From Mesoflavibacter profundi (GTDB lineage: Bacteria; Bacteroidota; Bacteroidia; Flavobacteriales; Flavobacteriaceae), in NCBI RefSeq assembly GCF_014764305.1, contig NZ_CP061703.1, positions 695,501 through 759,500 of the forward strand: a stretch of 64,000 bases of DNA, written 5' to 3'. The notes beneath the pieces were generated by a model. The model was given only the letters and a program-made list of their open reading frames with translations, searched no databases and was not told where the DNA came from. Below are positions 8,589 through 16,946 of the stretch, piece after piece. Both the position numbers and the translations under genes were made by a program. Numbering within the stretch: position 1 is the first letter of the stretch; the number at the start of each line of letters is the position of its first letter.

Positions 8589-11168
8589 TTAAGCAGAATT
8601 TCGACTAGCATTAATATTACCAAATAAAGAACGTGTTACCATTTTTTGATAAACTTCTACTTCTTCACCTTCTGTAACACCTTGCTTTTCCAACTCTTGA
8701 ATTTTCTTTAACGCATACTGCTGAATAGTTAATAATGGCAAAACAATTGCCTCTCTTACATTTATTGATGCTTTTCCTGCTGGCTCTTCCTGCATTAACT
8801 CTTGATAACCTGTTAGTTTTAATATTAATCGTTTTGTTGTTTTAAATTCATCATAAATAATATTCCAAAACTCTCCATACTCTTTATCATCACTCATATA
8901 CTTTGTTAAATCGAAAAAAGATTTTGACAAAGACATCATACTGTTTTCTATTAATGTTTTAAAGAAACTTGAAGACTTATATAAAGTAACAACTTTATCA
9001 AACTGATCATTATCTTCATAGTATTTTAATGCTGTGCCTACACCAAAAAACCCAGGTACATTTTGCTTTAATTGACTCCAAGAACCAACAAATGGAATTG
9101 CTCTTAAATCTTCAAAAACCAATCCTTCAGATTTACCTCTTTTAGAAGGTCTACTTCCAATATTAGTTTTTGCATAATATTTTAAGGTACTCATATGCTC
9201 TAAATAAGGTATAAACTTTTCATGCTTTTTAAAGTTAGAATAAGCTTGATAACTTAAATTTGCTAGATTATCCATTACTTTCCTATTTTGTGGTACCATT
9301 CTTAAATCTGCATCACTTAAACTATTGTGCAAACCTGAACTTATTAATTGTTCTAAATTATATTGTGATGAGTCTAAAGTCCCAAAATTAGAACTTATTG
9401 TTTGTCCTTGAATTGTAAGCTGAACTTCTTTATCTTCTATTGTTGGACCTAAAGAAGCATAAAAATTATGTGTTTTTCCACCACCACGAGCTGGCGGACC
9501 GCCACGACCATCAAAGAAAATTACGGTTACATCATAATTTCTAGATACTTCTGTAAGACGTTCTTTTGCTTTATAAATCGCCCAGTTTGCCATTAAATAT
9601 CCACCATCTTTTGTACCATCACTAAAACCTAACATTATAGTTTGCTTATTTCCTCTTGATTGTAAATGTGCACTATAATCTGGATTTGTATACAACTCTT
9701 CCATTACTAAATGCGCGTTTTCTAAATCTGTTATAGTTTCAAACAATGGACCAATATCCACCGTTAGCTTATCATGAAACGCAACTAATTTTAACATCGC
9801 AAAAAGCTGCATTACATTTAATGTGGTTTGATTATTACTAATAATGTATCTATTGGCTGCGCGCTCTCCGTTATTTTCTTGTATGGTTTTTATTACCTCA
9901 ATTGTTTTTAGCGCCTTTAAAGCATCTTCATCTTTAATTAAGGACAAATCTACTTTCCCTTTAATTTTAGACAACAACTGCACTTGTTCTTTTTCACTTA
10001 AATCATGGTAGTTTTTAGGGAATATATCGCTTCCATTTTCAATTAATGCATCAACCATTGTATTAAACACTTTATCATGTGCTCTACTATCTTGACGTAT
10101 ATCTAGATTTGAAAAATGAAAACCAAATAATTTTATTTTGTTAAGCAAACTATTAATTTCTTCTAGATATAATGACTGATGTTTATTAATTAAAGTGGAT
10201 TTTATTTGTTTCAAATTATCAATAAATCCTTCTAAAGTTAAATCAGTTTCTTGCTTCAACACCATGTTGTAAAGCTCGGTTTCAAGATAATTAATAACTT
10301 CTTCTACACCTTTAAATGTTAATTTTCGTTTTAACCGTCTTACATCACGATAGTAATTTTTGATAATGGTTTCTTTTAACCTGTTAGCTACTTTTAATGT
10401 AATTTCTGGAGTTACAAATGGATTCCCGTCTCTATCTCCACCAGGCCAAAAACCAACATTAATAATATTGTTTTCAATCTCTTGATCGTCAAATATGTTT
10501 TGCTGGATATAATCATAAATCTTACCAAAAGATTGATAAAAGACATGTTCTAAATACCAAATCAAACTTACAGCCTCATCATAAGGCGTTGGTTTTTCAT
10601 GCTTAAAAAATGGTGTTTTACCCAATTGCGCAAGTAAATCATTTATTCTAAGTAAATTATTGTTTTTAATTGCTTCAGATAAATCTGTGATTATTCCTAA
10701 TACAGATCCAGGATAAAACTGTGTTGGATGCGCTGTTAGGACAATTCTTACTTTAAAATCTTCTAAAGATTTGCGTAATTTTTCCAATTTACCATCTGCT
10801 GTTGTAGACTCTTTAAGACTTCTTAATGTCCCTATTCCATCCATATTATTTACTGTAGAAAATGCAGCATCTTCTATAGCATCAAATAAAACAACTTGAC
10901 GCTCTATATATTGAATAAACCTAAACAATAAATTTTTCTGACTTTCATCACTACGACGTGCTTGATATTTTTCAAAAAACGTTTCTACAATCTGGGTTGG
11001 GTTTTGTCCGTTTTCAAAACCTTTTTGACAAGTTTCATGAAATAATGGCAACAAAGCACCTGTTTTTGTAATAGTATCAAAAGGCAAAGTCATAAAAATA
11101 CTATTGTAAATTTGATATTTAGACAATACGTTTTGATTAAATCTAGTCAACTTTGGTTGTAATGGCAT
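8589..11168 (-). CDS. ppc: Phosphoenolpyruvate carboxylase
   Basis: 859-residue PEP carboxylase, forming oxaloacetate from PEP and bicarbonate to refill the TCA cycle. Family motifs are intact: catalytic histidine in VLTAHPTQ, WPGGDRDGNPFV, the GFSDGTKDGGY segment and the glycine-rich loop FFDGRGGPPARGGG. The N-terminus is short of the phosphorylated Ser motif seen in plant enzymes, as usual in bacteria. Its position near gltBD and amt joins carbon-skeleton supply and ammonium assimilation in one neighbourhood, but it is transcribed separately. Confidence 0.97.
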   Translation of the reverse strand: MPLQPKLTRFNQNVLSKYQIYNSIFMTLPFDTITKTGALLPLFHETCQKGFENGQNPTQIVETFFEKYQARRSDESQKNLLFRFIQYIERQVVLFDAIEDAAFSTVNNMDGIGTLRSLKESTTADGKLEKLRKSLEDFKVRIVLTAHPTQFYPGSVLGIITDLSEAIKNNNLLRINDLLAQLGKTPFFKHEKPTPYDEAVSLIWYLEHVFYQSFGKIYDYIQQNIFDDQEIENNIINVGFWPGGDRDGNPFVTPEITLKVANRLKETIIKNYYRDVRRLKRKLTFKGVEEVINYLETELYNMVLKQETDLTLEGFIDNLKQIKSTLINKHQSLYLEEINSLLNKIKLFGFHFSNLDIRQDSRAHDKVFNTMVDALIENGSDIFPKNYHDLSEKEQVQLLSKIKGKVDLSLIKDEDALKALKTIEVIKTIQENNGERAANRYIISNNQTTLNVMQLFAMLKLVAFHDKLTVDIGPLFETITDLENAHLVMEELYTNPDYSAHLQSRGNKQTIMLGFSDGTKDGGYLMANWAIYKAKERLTEVSRNYDVTVIFFDGRGGPPARGGGKTHNFYASLGPTIEDKEVQLTIQGQTISSNFGTLDSSQYNLEQLISSGLHNSLSDADLRMVPQNRKVMDNLANLSYQAYSNFKKHEKFIPYLEHMSTLKYYAKTNIGSRPSKRGKSEGLVFEDLRAIPFVGSWSQLKQNVPGFFGVGTALKYYEDNDQFDKVVTLYKSSSFFKTLIENSMMSLSKSFFDLTKYMSDDKEYGEFWNIIYDEFKTTKRLILKLTGYQELMQEEPAGKASINVREAIVLPLLTIQQYALKKIQELEKQGVTEGEEVEVYQKMVTRSLFGNINASRNSA

Positions 11169-11358
11169 TTTAAGCAGTATTTAGTTTACGATTAAAGTTA
11201 ATGAAGCTTTTACAATTTAAAGAATTACTTTGCGATTTTTTATGATAAAATTAATGAAAACCTTTTCGCATTAAATTAACCCTAATTTATTTAAACTTTT
11301 TTTAATAATTTTTAAAAGCAAAACAAAGACGTAAATAAAAATTTAAGTGTTTATTAAG

Positions 11359-11388
11359 TTTAGTAATTATATAATTTTACTATTTTTG
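11359..11388 (+). promoter_or_regulatory. metK promoter
   Basis: A -7 element TATTTTTG (11381-11388) fits TAnnTTTG. A weak -33 TTTA lies 18 bp upstream (11359-11362). Transcription would begin near 11395, a few bases before the riboswitch. Confidence 0.6.
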
Positions 11389-11400
11389 TCGCTCTAAAAA

Positions 11401-11452
11401 TCAAGAGGAAAGATTTGACTGATTGCAACCTCAATAAAAAATGCTAAAGGCA
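11401..11452 (+). ncRNA. SAM-II-like riboswitch in the metK leader
   Basis: The leader shows the SAM-II layout. A P1 stem GAGG (11405-11408) pairs with CCTC (11429-11432). The loop between them contains GATTTGACTGATTGCAA, and an A-rich spacer leads to the tail ATGCTAAAGGC (11441-11451), which can return to the loop as a pseudoknot. These strings match the SAM-II consensus as I remember it. It sits between the promoter and metK, whose product makes SAM. The AAAGG of the tail is about 60 nt from the metK ATG, so it cannot serve as a Shine-Dalgarno sequence; the read-out must differ from classical SAM-II translation control. Confidence 0.8.
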
Positions 11453-11509
11453 GTAAACGACTTCCTTTGTGACGCATATGTCAAATCTACCCTTATAAAA
11501 AAAATTGAA

Positions 11510-12763
11510 ATGGCGTATTTATTTACATCAGAAAGCGTATCTGAAGGACATCCAGACAAAGTCGCAGATCAAATTAGCGACGCTTTAATAGACCACTTTT
11601 TAGCATTTGACAAAGACAGTAAAGTTGCTTGCGAAACACTAGTAACTACTGGACAAGTTGTGCTTGCAGGTGAAGTAAAATCTAACACTTATTTAGATGT
11701 TCAAAAAATTGCAAGAGACACTATTAATAAAATAGGCTACACTAAAGGAGAGTACATGTTTGACGGCAATTCTTGTGGTGTATTTAGTGCAATTCACGAA
11801 CAAAGTGACGATATAAATCGCGGTGTAGATCGCGCTAGCAAAGAAGAACAAGGAGCTGGCGACCAAGGTATGATGTTTGGTTACGCAACAAGAGAAACTG
11901 AAAACTACATGCCTCTTGCTTTAGACTTATCGCATAAAATTTTAAAAGAATTAGCCTTATTAAGACGTGAAAATAAAGACATCACATATTTAAGACCAGA
12001 TTCTAAAAGTCAGGTTACCATAGAGTATAGTGATGATAACGTACCGCAACGTATTGATGCTATAGTAGTTTCTACACAACATGATGATTTTGCAGACGAA
12101 ACTACCATGCTAGCGAAAATTAAAAAGGATATTATTGAAATTTTAATACCTAGAGTTGTTGCAACTTTACCAGAAGAGTTAAAAGGATTATTTAATGACG
12201 ATATTAAATACCACATTAATCCAACTGGAAAATTTGTAATCGGTGGACCACATGGCGACACAGGATTAACAGGTCGTAAGATTATAGTAGACACTTATGG
12301 CGGAAAAGGTGCTCATGGTGGCGGCGCATTCTCTGGAAAAGATCCTAGTAAAGTAGACAGAAGTGCTGCATACGCCACAAGACATATTGCAAAAAACCTT
12401 GTTGCTGCAGGAGTTTGTGACGAAGTTTTAGTACAAGTAAGCTATGCAATTGGTGTTGTAGAACCAATGGGTATTTTTATTGACACTTACGGTACTTGTC
12501 CTTTTAATATGACCGATGGAGAGATTGCTCAAAAAGTTTCTAAAATTTTTGATATGCGTCCAGCTGCTATAGAAGAAAGATTAAAATTACGTAGTCCTAT
12601 GTATAGTGAAACTGCTGCTTACGGACATATGGGAAGAGTAAACGAAACTGTTACCAAAACCTTTGAACAACCTAATGGCGAAAGCATAACATTAGACGTA
12701 GAGTTATTTACTTGGGAAAAACTTGACTATGTTGACAAAGTAAAAGAAGCATTTGAATTATAA
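11510..12763 (+). CDS. metK: S-adenosylmethionine synthetase
   Basis: Makes S-adenosylmethionine from methionine and ATP. Starting at the ATG at 11510 ([17 protein letters not shown]) gives 417 residues, near the usual length of about 385-420. The longer open frame back to 11441 would begin inside the riboswitch and adds 23 residues with no place in the family, so it was rejected. Motifs are GHPDKVAD near the N-terminus, [12 protein letters not shown] and [15 protein letters not shown] terminator follows directly, so it is probably monocistronic and controlled by the upstream SAM-II element. Confidence 0.97.
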   Translation: MAYLFTSESVSEGHPDKVADQISDALIDHFLAFDKDSKVACETLVTTGQVVLAGEVKSNTYLDVQKIARDTINKIGYTKGEYMFDGNSCGVFSAIHEQSDDINRGVDRASKEEQGAGDQGMMFGYATRETENYMPLALDLSHKILKELALLRRENKDITYLRPDSKSQVTIEYSDDNVPQRIDAIVVSTQHDDFADETTMLAKIKKDIIEILIPRVVATLPEELKGLFNDDIKYHINPTGKFVIGGPHGDTGLTGRKIIVDTYGGKGAHGGGAFSGKDPSKVDRSAAYATRHIAKNLVAAGVCDEVLVQVSYAIGVVEPMGIFIDTYGTCPFNMTDGEIAQKVSKIFDMRPAAIEERLKLRSPMYSETAAYGHMGRVNETVTKTFEQPNGESITLDVELFTWEKLDYVDKVKEAFEL

Positions 12764-12770
12764 TTCAATT

Positions 12771-12807
12771 AAAAAGCCTTTTTCAGAAAACTGAAAAAGG
12801 CTTTTTT
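12771..12807. terminator. Bidirectional terminator metK / rsmG
   Basis: A 16-bp perfect stem (AAAAAGCCTTTTTCAG and complement) around a 4-nt loop lies between two convergent genes, with T runs on both strands. Confidence 0.9.
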
Positions 12808-12808
12808 G

Positions 12809-13438
12809 TTATCCTTTCCATTTCATTGGAAGATGAACAACTTTTTTGGTCTCAAAAAAGTCTTCATCATAAAAATCAGAAATATTGTAAGTTGTAATAG
12901 TTTGGTAATCTTTAAGCTCTTCTGTTAAATCACCACCTTTTAAATAGATAATTCCGTTTTTTAAATCATTATTTTGCGCTTTAGCTATTTTTCCTTTTAC
13001 CCATCTTACAAAGGTTGGCATAGCAGCAACAGCTCTACTTACTATAAAATCATAAGTTTCATTTACATCTTCTACCCTGGTATGAGTAACTTTAACATTT
13101 TCTAAATTTAAACCTGCTACAACTTCTCTAACAACATTTAGTTTTTTATTAATACTATCTACTAAATGAAATTGACAATTAGGAAATAAAATAGCTAAAG
13201 GTATACCTGGAAAACCGCCACCAGTTCCAACGTCCATCATAGAACTTCCATCCTTAAAATTTATAACTTTTGCTATTGCTAAAGAGTGTAAAACATGTCT
13301 AAGATATAGTTCGTCAATATCTTTTCTTGAAACAACATTTATTTTAAGATTCCAGTCTTTATATAAATTTTCTAGCGCAGTAAACTGCTCGATTTGTTTT
13401 TCTGTTAAATCAGGAAAATATTTTAAAATTAACTCCAT
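12809..13438 (-). CDS. rsmG: 16S rRNA (guanine527-N7)-methyltransferase
   Basis: 209-residue SAM-dependent methyltransferase that modifies G527 (E. coli numbering) of 16S rRNA. Visible are the SAM-binding motif DVGTGGGFPGIPLAI and the following acidic strand end (HLVDS), and SRAVAAMPTFVRW typical of the family. It is convergent to metK, sharing the terminator. The start ATG at 13438 gives the expected N-terminus MELILKYFPDL. Confidence 0.95.
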   Translation of the reverse strand: MELILKYFPDLTEKQIEQFTALENLYKDWNLKINVVSRKDIDELYLRHVLHSLAIAKVINFKDGSSMMDVGTGGGFPGIPLAILFPNCQFHLVDSINKKLNVVREVVAGLNLENVKVTHTRVEDVNETYDFIVSRAVAAMPTFVRWVKGKIAKAQNNDLKNGIIYLKGGDLTEELKDYQTITTYNISDFYDEDFFETKKVVHLPMKWKG

Positions 13439-13572
13439 AATTTCTTTAAAATTTCAGCAAAAATAGACATTTAACACTAAAAAGTTAGTTTTGCTTTTAC
13501 ATAATTATTTATCTTTACCGGATATGATTTATTTCGCTTTTGCGTTATAATAAATAAATTAATTTAATAGCA

Positions 13573-14673
13573 ATGACAAAGCAAACACTTTCTTTCTCAA
13601 GAACAGATTCTGCAAACTTTTTTAGAACTTTAAACAAAAGAGTAAATAAATATTTTAGAGAGAATAATATTAAACGAACTGGCGATTGGCGTATTTGGCT
13701 AAAAACCATAGTAATGTTTACCTTATTTTTAGCTCCATATTTTTTAATAATGACATTAAACATTCCTGGTTGGGCACAATTACTACTAACAATAGTTATG
13801 GGCGTTGGTATGGCAGGAGTAGGAATGAATGTTATGCATGATGGTAACCACGGATCTTTTTCTAATAAAGAATGGGTTAACCGTTTGATGGGAAGTAGCA
13901 TTTATATATTAGCCGGTAACGTTTACAATTGGCAAGTACAACATAATGTTTTACACCATACTTATACTAATATTCATGGTCATGATGAAGATTTAGAAGC
14001 TGGTAGAATTTTGAGATTTTCTAAACATTCTGAATGGAAATGGTACCACAGATTTCAACATTATTACTCAATTCTTCTTTATGGATTACTAACTATAAAC
14101 TGGGCTATCACAACAGATTGGCAACAAATGAAACGTTACATGCATAGAAAATTATCTTACGGTAAGTTTCCTAATCCGGTTTGGAATTGGAGTAAATTAG
14201 TAATCTCTAAATTAGTATATGTTTCAATTTGGATAGTTATTCCTCTAGTGTTTTTTGATTTAGCTTGGTGGAAAGTTCTTTTAGGATTTTTTATTATGCA
14301 TTATACAGCAGGTTTAATCTTAAGCGTTGTTTTTCAACTAGCACACGTAATGGATGAAGCCGAAATGCCTTTACCAGAAAAAGATGGCACAATGAAAAAC
14401 ACATGGGCAATACACCAGCTTAAAACTACTGTTAATTTTGGAGCAAAAAGCAAACTAATAAATTGGTTTACTGGTGGACTTAACCATCAAGTAGAACATC
14501 ATATTTTCCCTAATATTAGCCATGTACATTACGGTAAAATCGCCGAAATTGTAAAAAACACAGCAAAAGAGTTTAATTTACCATATAACGAATACAAAAC
14601 AACACGCAAAGCTGTAATTGCTCATTTTAAGTTTTTAAAAGAAATGGGGCAAAGACCAGCTATTCAAGCTTAA
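13573..14673 (+). CDS. Membrane fatty acid desaturase (acyl-lipid type)
   Basis: 366-residue di-iron membrane desaturase inserting a double bond into fatty acyl chains. Three histidine boxes are present: HDGNH (89-93), HNVLHH (124-129) and HQVEHH (305-310). The third box with Gln/His in first position is typical of the front-end/linoleoyl-CoA desaturase-like branch. About four to six membrane helices lie between the boxes. Only 7 bp separate it from the following aminotransferase. A near-consensus -7 element (TATCTTTA, 13510-13517) lies upstream. Substrate and position of desaturation cannot be told from sequence. Confidence 0.9.
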   Translation: MTKQTLSFSRTDSANFFRTLNKRVNKYFRENNIKRTGDWRIWLKTIVMFTLFLAPYFLIMTLNIPGWAQLLLTIVMGVGMAGVGMNVMHDGNHGSFSNKEWVNRLMGSSIYILAGNVYNWQVQHNVLHHTYTNIHGHDEDLEAGRILRFSKHSEWKWYHRFQHYYSILLYGLLTINWAITTDWQQMKRYMHRKLSYGKFPNPVWNWSKLVISKLVYVSIWIVIPLVFFDLAWWKVLLGFFIMHYTAGLILSVVFQLAHVMDEAEMPLPEKDGTMKNTWAIHQLKTTVNFGAKSKLINWFTGGLNHQVEHHIFPNISHVHYGKIAEIVKNTAKEFNLPYNEYKTTRKAVIAHFKFLKEMGQRPAIQA

Positions 14674-14680
14674 AAAACCA

Positions 14681-15871
14681 ATGGACCAACAACTTTCCAA
14701 CCGCATTTTAAACATGTCTACTTCGGCGACTTTAGCTATGGCAGCAAAAGCACGCGAATTACGTAATGAAGGTAAAGACATTATCGGACTTAGCTTAGGC
14801 GAACCTGACTTTAATACTCCAGATTTTATTAAAGAAGCAGCCATAAATGCTATTAACCAAAACTATAATTCTTATACACCAGTAGATGGTTATCAAGAAT
14901 TAAAAGAAGCTGTTATCACAAAATTTAAAAGAGATAATAATCTAACTTATACATTACCTCAAATAGTAGTCTCTACAGGTGCAAAACAATGCTTAGCAAA
15001 TGTTGCTGCTGTGATGTTAAATGAAGGTGACGAGGTTATTCTACCTTGCCCATATTGGGTAAGCTACTCTGATATTGTAAAATTAAATGATGGTGTTCCT
15101 GTAGAAGTCGCTACAAGTATTGATACAGATTTTAAAATGACACCTCAACAATTAGAAGCTGCAATTACACCAAAAACCAAAATGATTTGGTTTAGCTCAC
15201 CTTGTAACCCAAGTGGATCTATTTACAGTAAAGAAGAATTAGAAGGCTTAGCAAACGTTTTAAAAAATCACCCAAATATCTATATAGTTTCTGATGAAAT
15301 TTATGAACACATAAATTATACAGATTCGCCTCATACAAGTATGGCTAGTATAGATGGAATGTACGACAGAACCATTACCGTTAATGGCGTTTCAAAAGCA
15401 TTTGCTATGACTGGTTGGCGTATTGGATATATTGGTGCTCCAGACTGGATTGCAAGAGCTTGTAACAAAATGCAAGGACAAATAACAAGTGGAGCAAATT
15501 GTATTGCGCAAAGAGCTGTAATTACAGCTTTAAACGAAAGTCCTTCTGCAGTAAAATACATGATAGACGAATTTAAAACTAGAAGAGATCTTGTACTTAA
15601 ACTGCTATCTGAAATTGAAGGCTTTAATGCAAATATACCTGAAGGTGCTTTTTATGTTTTTCCTAATGTTTCTTATTTCTTCGGAAAGACATTAAAAGGA
15701 AAAACTATTAATAACGCCACAGATTTTTCGTTATTCTTACTTGAAGAAGCGTTAGTTGCTACGGTTACTGGTGATGCTTTTGGAAATCCTGATTGTATAC
15801 GAATTAGTTATGCGGCAAGTCAAGAACAGATTATTGAAGCTATTAAAAGAATTAAAGAAGCTGTAAGCTAA
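14681..15871 (+). CDS. Aspartate aminotransferase (class I, PLP-dependent)
   Basis: 396-residue fold-type I aminotransferase, most like bacterial Ib aspartate/prephenate aminotransferases. It would transfer the amino group between aspartate or a related amino acid and 2-oxoglutarate. The PLP Schiff-base lysine is Lys239 in GVSKAFAMTGWRIGY; the upstream SDEIYEHINY and downstream substrate-binding RISYA are intact. It is likely translated from the same mRNA as the desaturase. A strong terminator follows. Exact substrate is not decided by the sequence. Confidence 0.92.
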   Translation: MDQQLSNRILNMSTSATLAMAAKARELRNEGKDIIGLSLGEPDFNTPDFIKEAAINAINQNYNSYTPVDGYQELKEAVITKFKRDNNLTYTLPQIVVSTGAKQCLANVAAVMLNEGDEVILPCPYWVSYSDIVKLNDGVPVEVATSIDTDFKMTPQQLEAAITPKTKMIWFSSPCNPSGSIYSKEELEGLANVLKNHPNIYIVSDEIYEHINYTDSPHTSMASIDGMYDRTITVNGVSKAFAMTGWRIGYIGAPDWIARACNKMQGQITSGANCIAQRAVITALNESPSAVKYMIDEFKTRRDLVLKLLSEIEGFNANIPEGAFYVFPNVSYFFGKTLKGKTINNATDFSLFLLEEALVATVTGDAFGNPDCIRISYAASQEQIIEAIKRIKEAVS

Positions 15872-15891
15872 TTATAGCTTATATAATAAAT

Positions 15892-15922
15892 AAAAAAAGA
15901 CCTTTAATTAAGGTCTTTTTTT
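15892..15922. terminator. Bidirectional terminator after aminotransferase
   Basis: AAAAAAAGACCTT pairs with AAGGTCTTTTTTT around a short AT loop, between convergent genes. Confidence 0.88.
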
Positions 15923-16184
15923 ATGAATAATAATAAAGTATACCGATTAAAACACTCATTACAATTGTAAGTAAAACAACTTGTTTTATCCGTTTTATCC
16001 TATTATCTCTTTTAAGTTGCTTTCTAATTTGTTGACAATATTCTGTATTTAAAATTAAGTGATCAAACTTTTCTTTTTCTACTTTATTCTGTATACTTTT
16101 TTTATAGACAAATTTCTCCCTCTTATTATTTTTTAATAAGTCTCTATTATTTTTAAATACCGAAGATGGAGAACCGCCAAACAT
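15921..16184 (-). CDS. Small membrane-anchored hypothetical protein (paralogue 1 of 3)
   Basis: 87 residues of unknown function. The N-terminal part is basic and polar with the motif VFKNNRDLLKNN (about 9-20). The middle is charged and probably helical. One hydrophobic segment near the C-terminus (VVLLTIVMSVLIGILYYY) would anchor it in the membrane. It shares length, N-terminal KxNRxLL-like motif, basic patch before the helix and C-terminal anchor with the next two reading frames, so these are tandem duplicates. No function is claimed. Confidence 0.7.
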   Translation of the reverse strand: MFGGSPSSVFKNNRDLLKNNKREKFVYKKSIQNKVEKEKFDHLILNTEYCQQIRKQLKRDNRIKRIKQVVLLTIVMSVLIGILYYYS

Positions 16185-16213
16185 AATATGTAGATTTTAG
16201 ATGAAACAAATCA

Positions 16214-16477
16214 TCAAAGTATTTTAAAGATGATTATTAACACAATACACAAAATAAATCCGAACAATATAAATCGTTTTATTTGCCTTTTTTCAAGATC
16301 ATATTTTATTTTTTCTTTTATTTCTTTTAACTGATTTGGACTAGCTTTAGGCAAATCACTAAAATCCAACTCACCTTTACCTTCAAGAAAGTGTTTACCT
16401 TTAAATCGACTAGTTTTATTCAATCTAATAGATTTATTTGATTTTAAAACAGACTGCATATACTCTCCTAAAGGCAT
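16214..16477 (-). CDS. Small membrane-anchored hypothetical protein (paralogue 2 of 3)
   Basis: 87 residues, same size as the neighbour. It shows an N-terminal motif VLKSNKSIRLNK, a central LPKASPNQLKEIKEKI segment and a C-terminal hydrophobic anchor (FILFGFILCIVLIIIFKIL). The LPKA-P segment is shared with the broken third copy. The three genes lie head to tail with 2-30 bp gaps and are probably one transcript. Confidence 0.7.
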   Translation of the reverse strand: MPLGEYMQSVLKSNKSIRLNKTSRFKGKHFLEGKGELDFSDLPKASPNQLKEIKEKIKYDLEKRQIKRFILFGFILCIVLIIIFKIL

Positions 16478-16479
16478 AA

Positions 16480-16749
16480 TTAATTATTTAAGAATATTAA
16501 TATAACGATAAGTATTATAAAAATGACCAAAAACAAAATGATGCTTTTTATTCTACTTAAACGTTGTTCTTGTTGTAATTTATCTCTTAATCTTTTTATA
16601 TCTTCTGGTTTTGCTTTTGGTAAATTATACTCTGTTTTATAGTTAGACTTGGCAATTAAACCTAAAGACTTTCCCTTTCATTTAGACAACATACTCCTGT
16701 TATTTTTTAAAGAGTTATTTGCTGCCATCATTGATCCTTCTCCTCCCAT
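16480..16749 (-). pseudogene. Broken third paralogue of the small membrane-protein family
   Basis: A 90-codon frame from ATG (16749) to TAA (16480-16482) is intact except for one in-frame TGA at codon 24 (16678-16680). The part before it reads NNSLKNNRSMLSK and the part after continues with LPKAKPEDIKRLRDKL and a C-terminal hydrophobic anchor, matching paralogues 1 and 2 in order and length. No ATG follows the stop in this frame, so the rest is unlikely to be made. A single base change (CGA or TGG to TGA) would explain it; a sequencing error is possible. Confidence 0.75.
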
Positions 16750-16946
16750 AATTACTAATTTTATTCTGAAAATTTAGAGGTTAGATATTAAATTACTATA
16801 TCAGAATATTATATTTTAATATGGAAATCTCTAAAAATCATGCTTTATATATAGGTAGATGTTTTTTCAAAAATGTTACAAATTATTATTCAAAACTAAC
16901 ATTATCAATTAGTTAATTTGTATATTCGTATAAATTGCTATTGATC

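Larger units (their letters stand above)
11169..11509. other. Divergent intergenic region ppc / metK
   Basis: The 341 bp hold no gene. The right part contains the metK promoter and a SAM-II-like leader (listed separately). The left part (11169-11340) is plain AT-rich DNA in which the ppc promoter should lie; I could not pick a convincing -33/-7 pair for it. Confidence 0.6.

Noticed and set aside
11441-11509. N-terminal extension of metK starting at ATG 11441
   Set aside because: It lies inside the SAM-II-like aptamer tail and adds 23 residues foreign to the family; the ATG at 11510 gives the normal start.
12010-12294. 94-codon minus-strand frame within metK
   Set aside because: Shadow of the well-conserved metK coding strand; no recognisable protein.
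13545-13901. 118-codon minus-strand frame opposite the desaturase
   Set aside because: It covers the desaturase start including the first histidine box region; product looks like a random shadow translation.
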